A program made the position numbers and the translations under genes. DNA of 64,000 bases from Liolophura sinensis (lineage: Eukaryota > Mollusca > Polyplacophora > Chitonida > Chitonidae). The notes beneath the pieces were generated by a model. It saw nothing but the letters and a program-made list of their open reading frames with translations. It had not been told where the DNA came from and did not search any database. Location of the stretch: positions 25,719,385 through 25,783,384 of the forward strand of contig NC_088295.1 of assembly GCF_032854445.1 (NCBI RefSeq). Reading direction: 5' to 3'. Positions 61,617 through 64,000 of this stretch are shown piece after piece. Within the stretch, counting starts at the first letter, position 1. Every line of letters begins with the position of its first letter.

Positions 61617-62277
61617 CTTCATAAGAATAAAAATGACAGTTGAATAACAGATACTCATGTACTTATGAACAATTCAAATCTGACAGAAACTAATGGAAGA
61701 TGTTAATCGAACACATTACACTTCAAACAAATAATATTAGTTTCTTTGATCGAAAAACTGCAGTGAATTTTTTGGTGAAAAATTGCGGTCAACTTCAAAT
61801 GAATAGAACTATAAGGTGAACAAGTCTTGTACATTCACTCATGTTATTAAAATTCAGCCCATAAATATGAAAATTCATTGAGTTTTACGACACATCTTGA
61901 AGAACAAATAAGTCATAATGACACATGACAAACAACTCGTGTTGTCAAATTCTCCTTTAAAATGTTAATGAAATTAATGAATAGACAGACAGCTGTGGAT
62001 TCCATTAATGAATATTAATGTACTTAATTATGGTAATAAAAGTTAATACTACAACTTTTTACCCACAACCCGGCACTGCATCAAAGTAGCACGTCGAATA
62101 ACAAATGAACTATCATAAAAGAATTGAGAGTGTATTTTTCTTCTTGAAGTCAAGAAAATACAAGCAAAACTGAATTAGTGTGAATGGAAGGTCTGCTGCA
62201 CTCGCTAACTGTGTTCATTATCTGTTTAATGCCCATGGGCCCATTAACACATCTCCAAAGCATTTCCCTCTCCTCAC

Positions 62278-62418
62278 CTCTTCCTTTTTCGCTCCTTCCT
62301 CTTCTTTTTCTTGTTCCTGTTCAGCTTTCATGGCCTTGGTGAGACGGGCGATAAGCTGTGAGCGCAATCCTCGAGAACTCAGGCTCCTACACTCCAGTTC
62401 ACGTCGTAAATCTACCAG
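62278..62418 (-). CDS. CCAR1: CCAR1-like exon: SAP domain
   Basis: Acceptor CCCTGTAG|CTGGTA; donor GAAGAG|GTGAGG; phase 0. It encodes LVDLRRELECRSLSSRGLRS, QLIARLTKAMKAEQEQEKEE, EGAKKEE. The first 27 residues are a clear SAP motif (helix, 'L-x-x-x-G-L', then 'K/R-S-x-L-I-x-R-L'), a DNA/RNA-binding module, and match the CCAR1 version 'DLR-ELE-R-L-SKGLKSQLIARLTK'. The preceding exon should end in phase 0. No upstream exon was identified between 62419 and the window edge; the N-terminal S1-like and Nudix-like domains must be encoded further right. Confidence 0.93.
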
Positions 62419-63849
62419 CTACAGGGACAAAGTAAAGGATCAATCAAATCAGTTTAAAAATTCTGAAAAAAACAACACAAAAAAATCTTTCTACACTGCC
62501 TGATCATCCCTCACTCAATAATTAACAATTTCCTGTCAATGCCAAAAAATGGTGCAAATTTTATGCTCTGTGGAGCTCAGCCACAGGGCATCTGCATTCC
62601 ATCAAAAATCAATGTTCTGACTGGCCACGCTAACACCATTACAGCCTAAACATTTAGCAGATCCAGTACCCCATCCATCTCTTATTAACTAGTGCACTAA
62701 ATGTCCTCCCTATGTGTACAGGAATATAATGTCAGGTTAAACTTCCTGAGCTTGCTTGATTTGTTGCTGTTTTAGGGAGATGCATGTATATAACATAAAC
62801 TAAGCATCTCATGTGAACCAACAAGAGCAACCTTAATTAAGGGTAATTCACAAACATAAATGCATTTCACATTCTGGTTAGCTCAAATTTTACATTCCAG
62901 ACACAACATCGGTTTAGTTTTTACATTTTGGATTTTTTTTCTTTGCTAATTTGAAACAAGGTGACATGATATTATCAAGCAGCTTGCAGAATGATACACT
63001 GTTTTAAACTGACACAGTCTACATGTCTGCAATGATAATAATGAAGAAGTAAAGTTTCACTTTTAAACAAGATCCTCTCCATGCACAATCTTTATTAAGT
63101 GAATAACAAGATTTATGTCATATAAAACAAACAGTATACAAAGGAAATAAAAGAATAATAGCAGCCAATAAGTTGTGTTGTAACTGCTTTGTCATGTCAT
63201 AACTTACATGTGGTTACAAGCAAACAACATAACTGACTACCTGTAAGTATCTAAATATTTCACTGTATATTACTTATTTTACTGAAACAAGAGTTCTTGT
63301 TTTTCTTTTTTTATAAAGATCCAAACATGAGGATCAAAAGCCTGTGCAGAGTTCATACATCTTACACATCTCAAATTTCAATGCTTTTTCAGGGCTATTC
63401 CAGTCTCAAAATTCACATTTTCCAAGCTATGTGGAAAAAATATTTTGCTCTTATACAAGCTAGAAGCAACGTACCCAGCACACCATTAAGCAATTTTGAA
63501 GAGGTTGGAAATCAAATTTCCTGAGGAAACCGTCAGCATACCGGTACTATAACCTATAGTTCAGATTGGCTCTAAAGACTCAATTCCAAGACTTTCCCAA
63601 CTACAAAAAGGATGCCTGATTTTCCAGGCTTTCCAAGGCATGGAAAAGACAATTTCAAATTCCCGGTTATCAAGGCCTCATATAAACCCTGTTACGTGAA
63701 CAGTCACAGTCAACGGACGACAAATTCCTTTCACAACAGGCATAAACAAATACAGGTTAAAATTGACTACATGTACCTCACAATACTGAGGAACAGGTGT
63801 AAATGGACTCAAAACTTGAAAAAAAACAGTGGAAATGATATTCACTTTA
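62419..63849. other. CCAR1 intron upstream of the SAP exon (partial)
   Basis: AT-rich intron sequence. No exon of the N-terminal half of CCAR1 and no SINE were recognised. Plus-strand frames here (for example 63297-63524) have no known domain. Confidence 0.5.
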
Positions 63850-64000
63850 TACCTTAATTCCTCAACCTTTTCACATATGTAAGAGCTACTTTCAGTTCAA
63901 TTTATGCACATTTTTAAGTTGATTTTGGAGACAAAACTATATTGGTTAGATTGGCCAATTTCAGGGCCTCACAAAAGGTGGAATTTTATCAACCTACACA
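63850..64000. mobile_element. Short inverted-repeat element (MITE-like), copy 2, cut by window edge
   Basis: 'ttcctcaaccttttcacata', then 'tttatgcacatttttaagtt' and 'gattttggagacaaaac', ending in 'ttatcaacctacaca'. In reverse complement this follows the same order as 56578-56752. The far terminal repeat lies beyond the window. Confidence 0.55.

Overview
The window looks like animal nuclear DNA, probably from a mollusc or another lophotrochozoan. It is AT-rich, with short exons bounded by GT/AG introns. It is dense in tRNA-derived SINEs and simple repeats and has no operon-like packing. The taxon is an inference from the repeat style and the one recognisable gene, not something that can be proved here.

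Only one gene can be supported. The 3' half of a CCAR1-type gene (cell division cycle and apoptosis regulator) lies on the minus strand between 62418 and 45682. Eleven coding exons, totalling about 549 codons, join in frame. They encode a SAP domain, an acidic linker, the conserved central domain, a Lys/Glu-rich disordered stretch, a degenerate EF-hand and a C-terminal coiled coil ending at a stop codon. The 5' half lies beyond the right edge. Its introns carry SINE fragments, five separate tandem-repeat arrays, a polypurine tract and an inverted-repeat element. One array copies the end of an exon together with its splice donor. The junction between the EF-hand exon and the next exon has no in-frame GT-AG solution.

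Region 1-11.5 kb is intergenic. It holds fragments of two SINE families, called here A and B, a GT microsatellite and no convincing gene.

Region 11.5-43.85 kb is the main structural surprise. A unit of about 11 kb, essentially non-coding, is present three times head to tail. Blocks recur in the same order, and individual copies were later modified by a solo LTR, SINEs with target-site duplications, a retrotransposon fragment, (AT)n arrays and local duplications. A short reading frame starting with the same residues recurs in each unit, but it is broken in two of them.

Region 43.85-45.57 kb is plain intergenic sequence up to the CCAR1 polyadenylation signal. All assignments come from reading the sequence; no database search was run.
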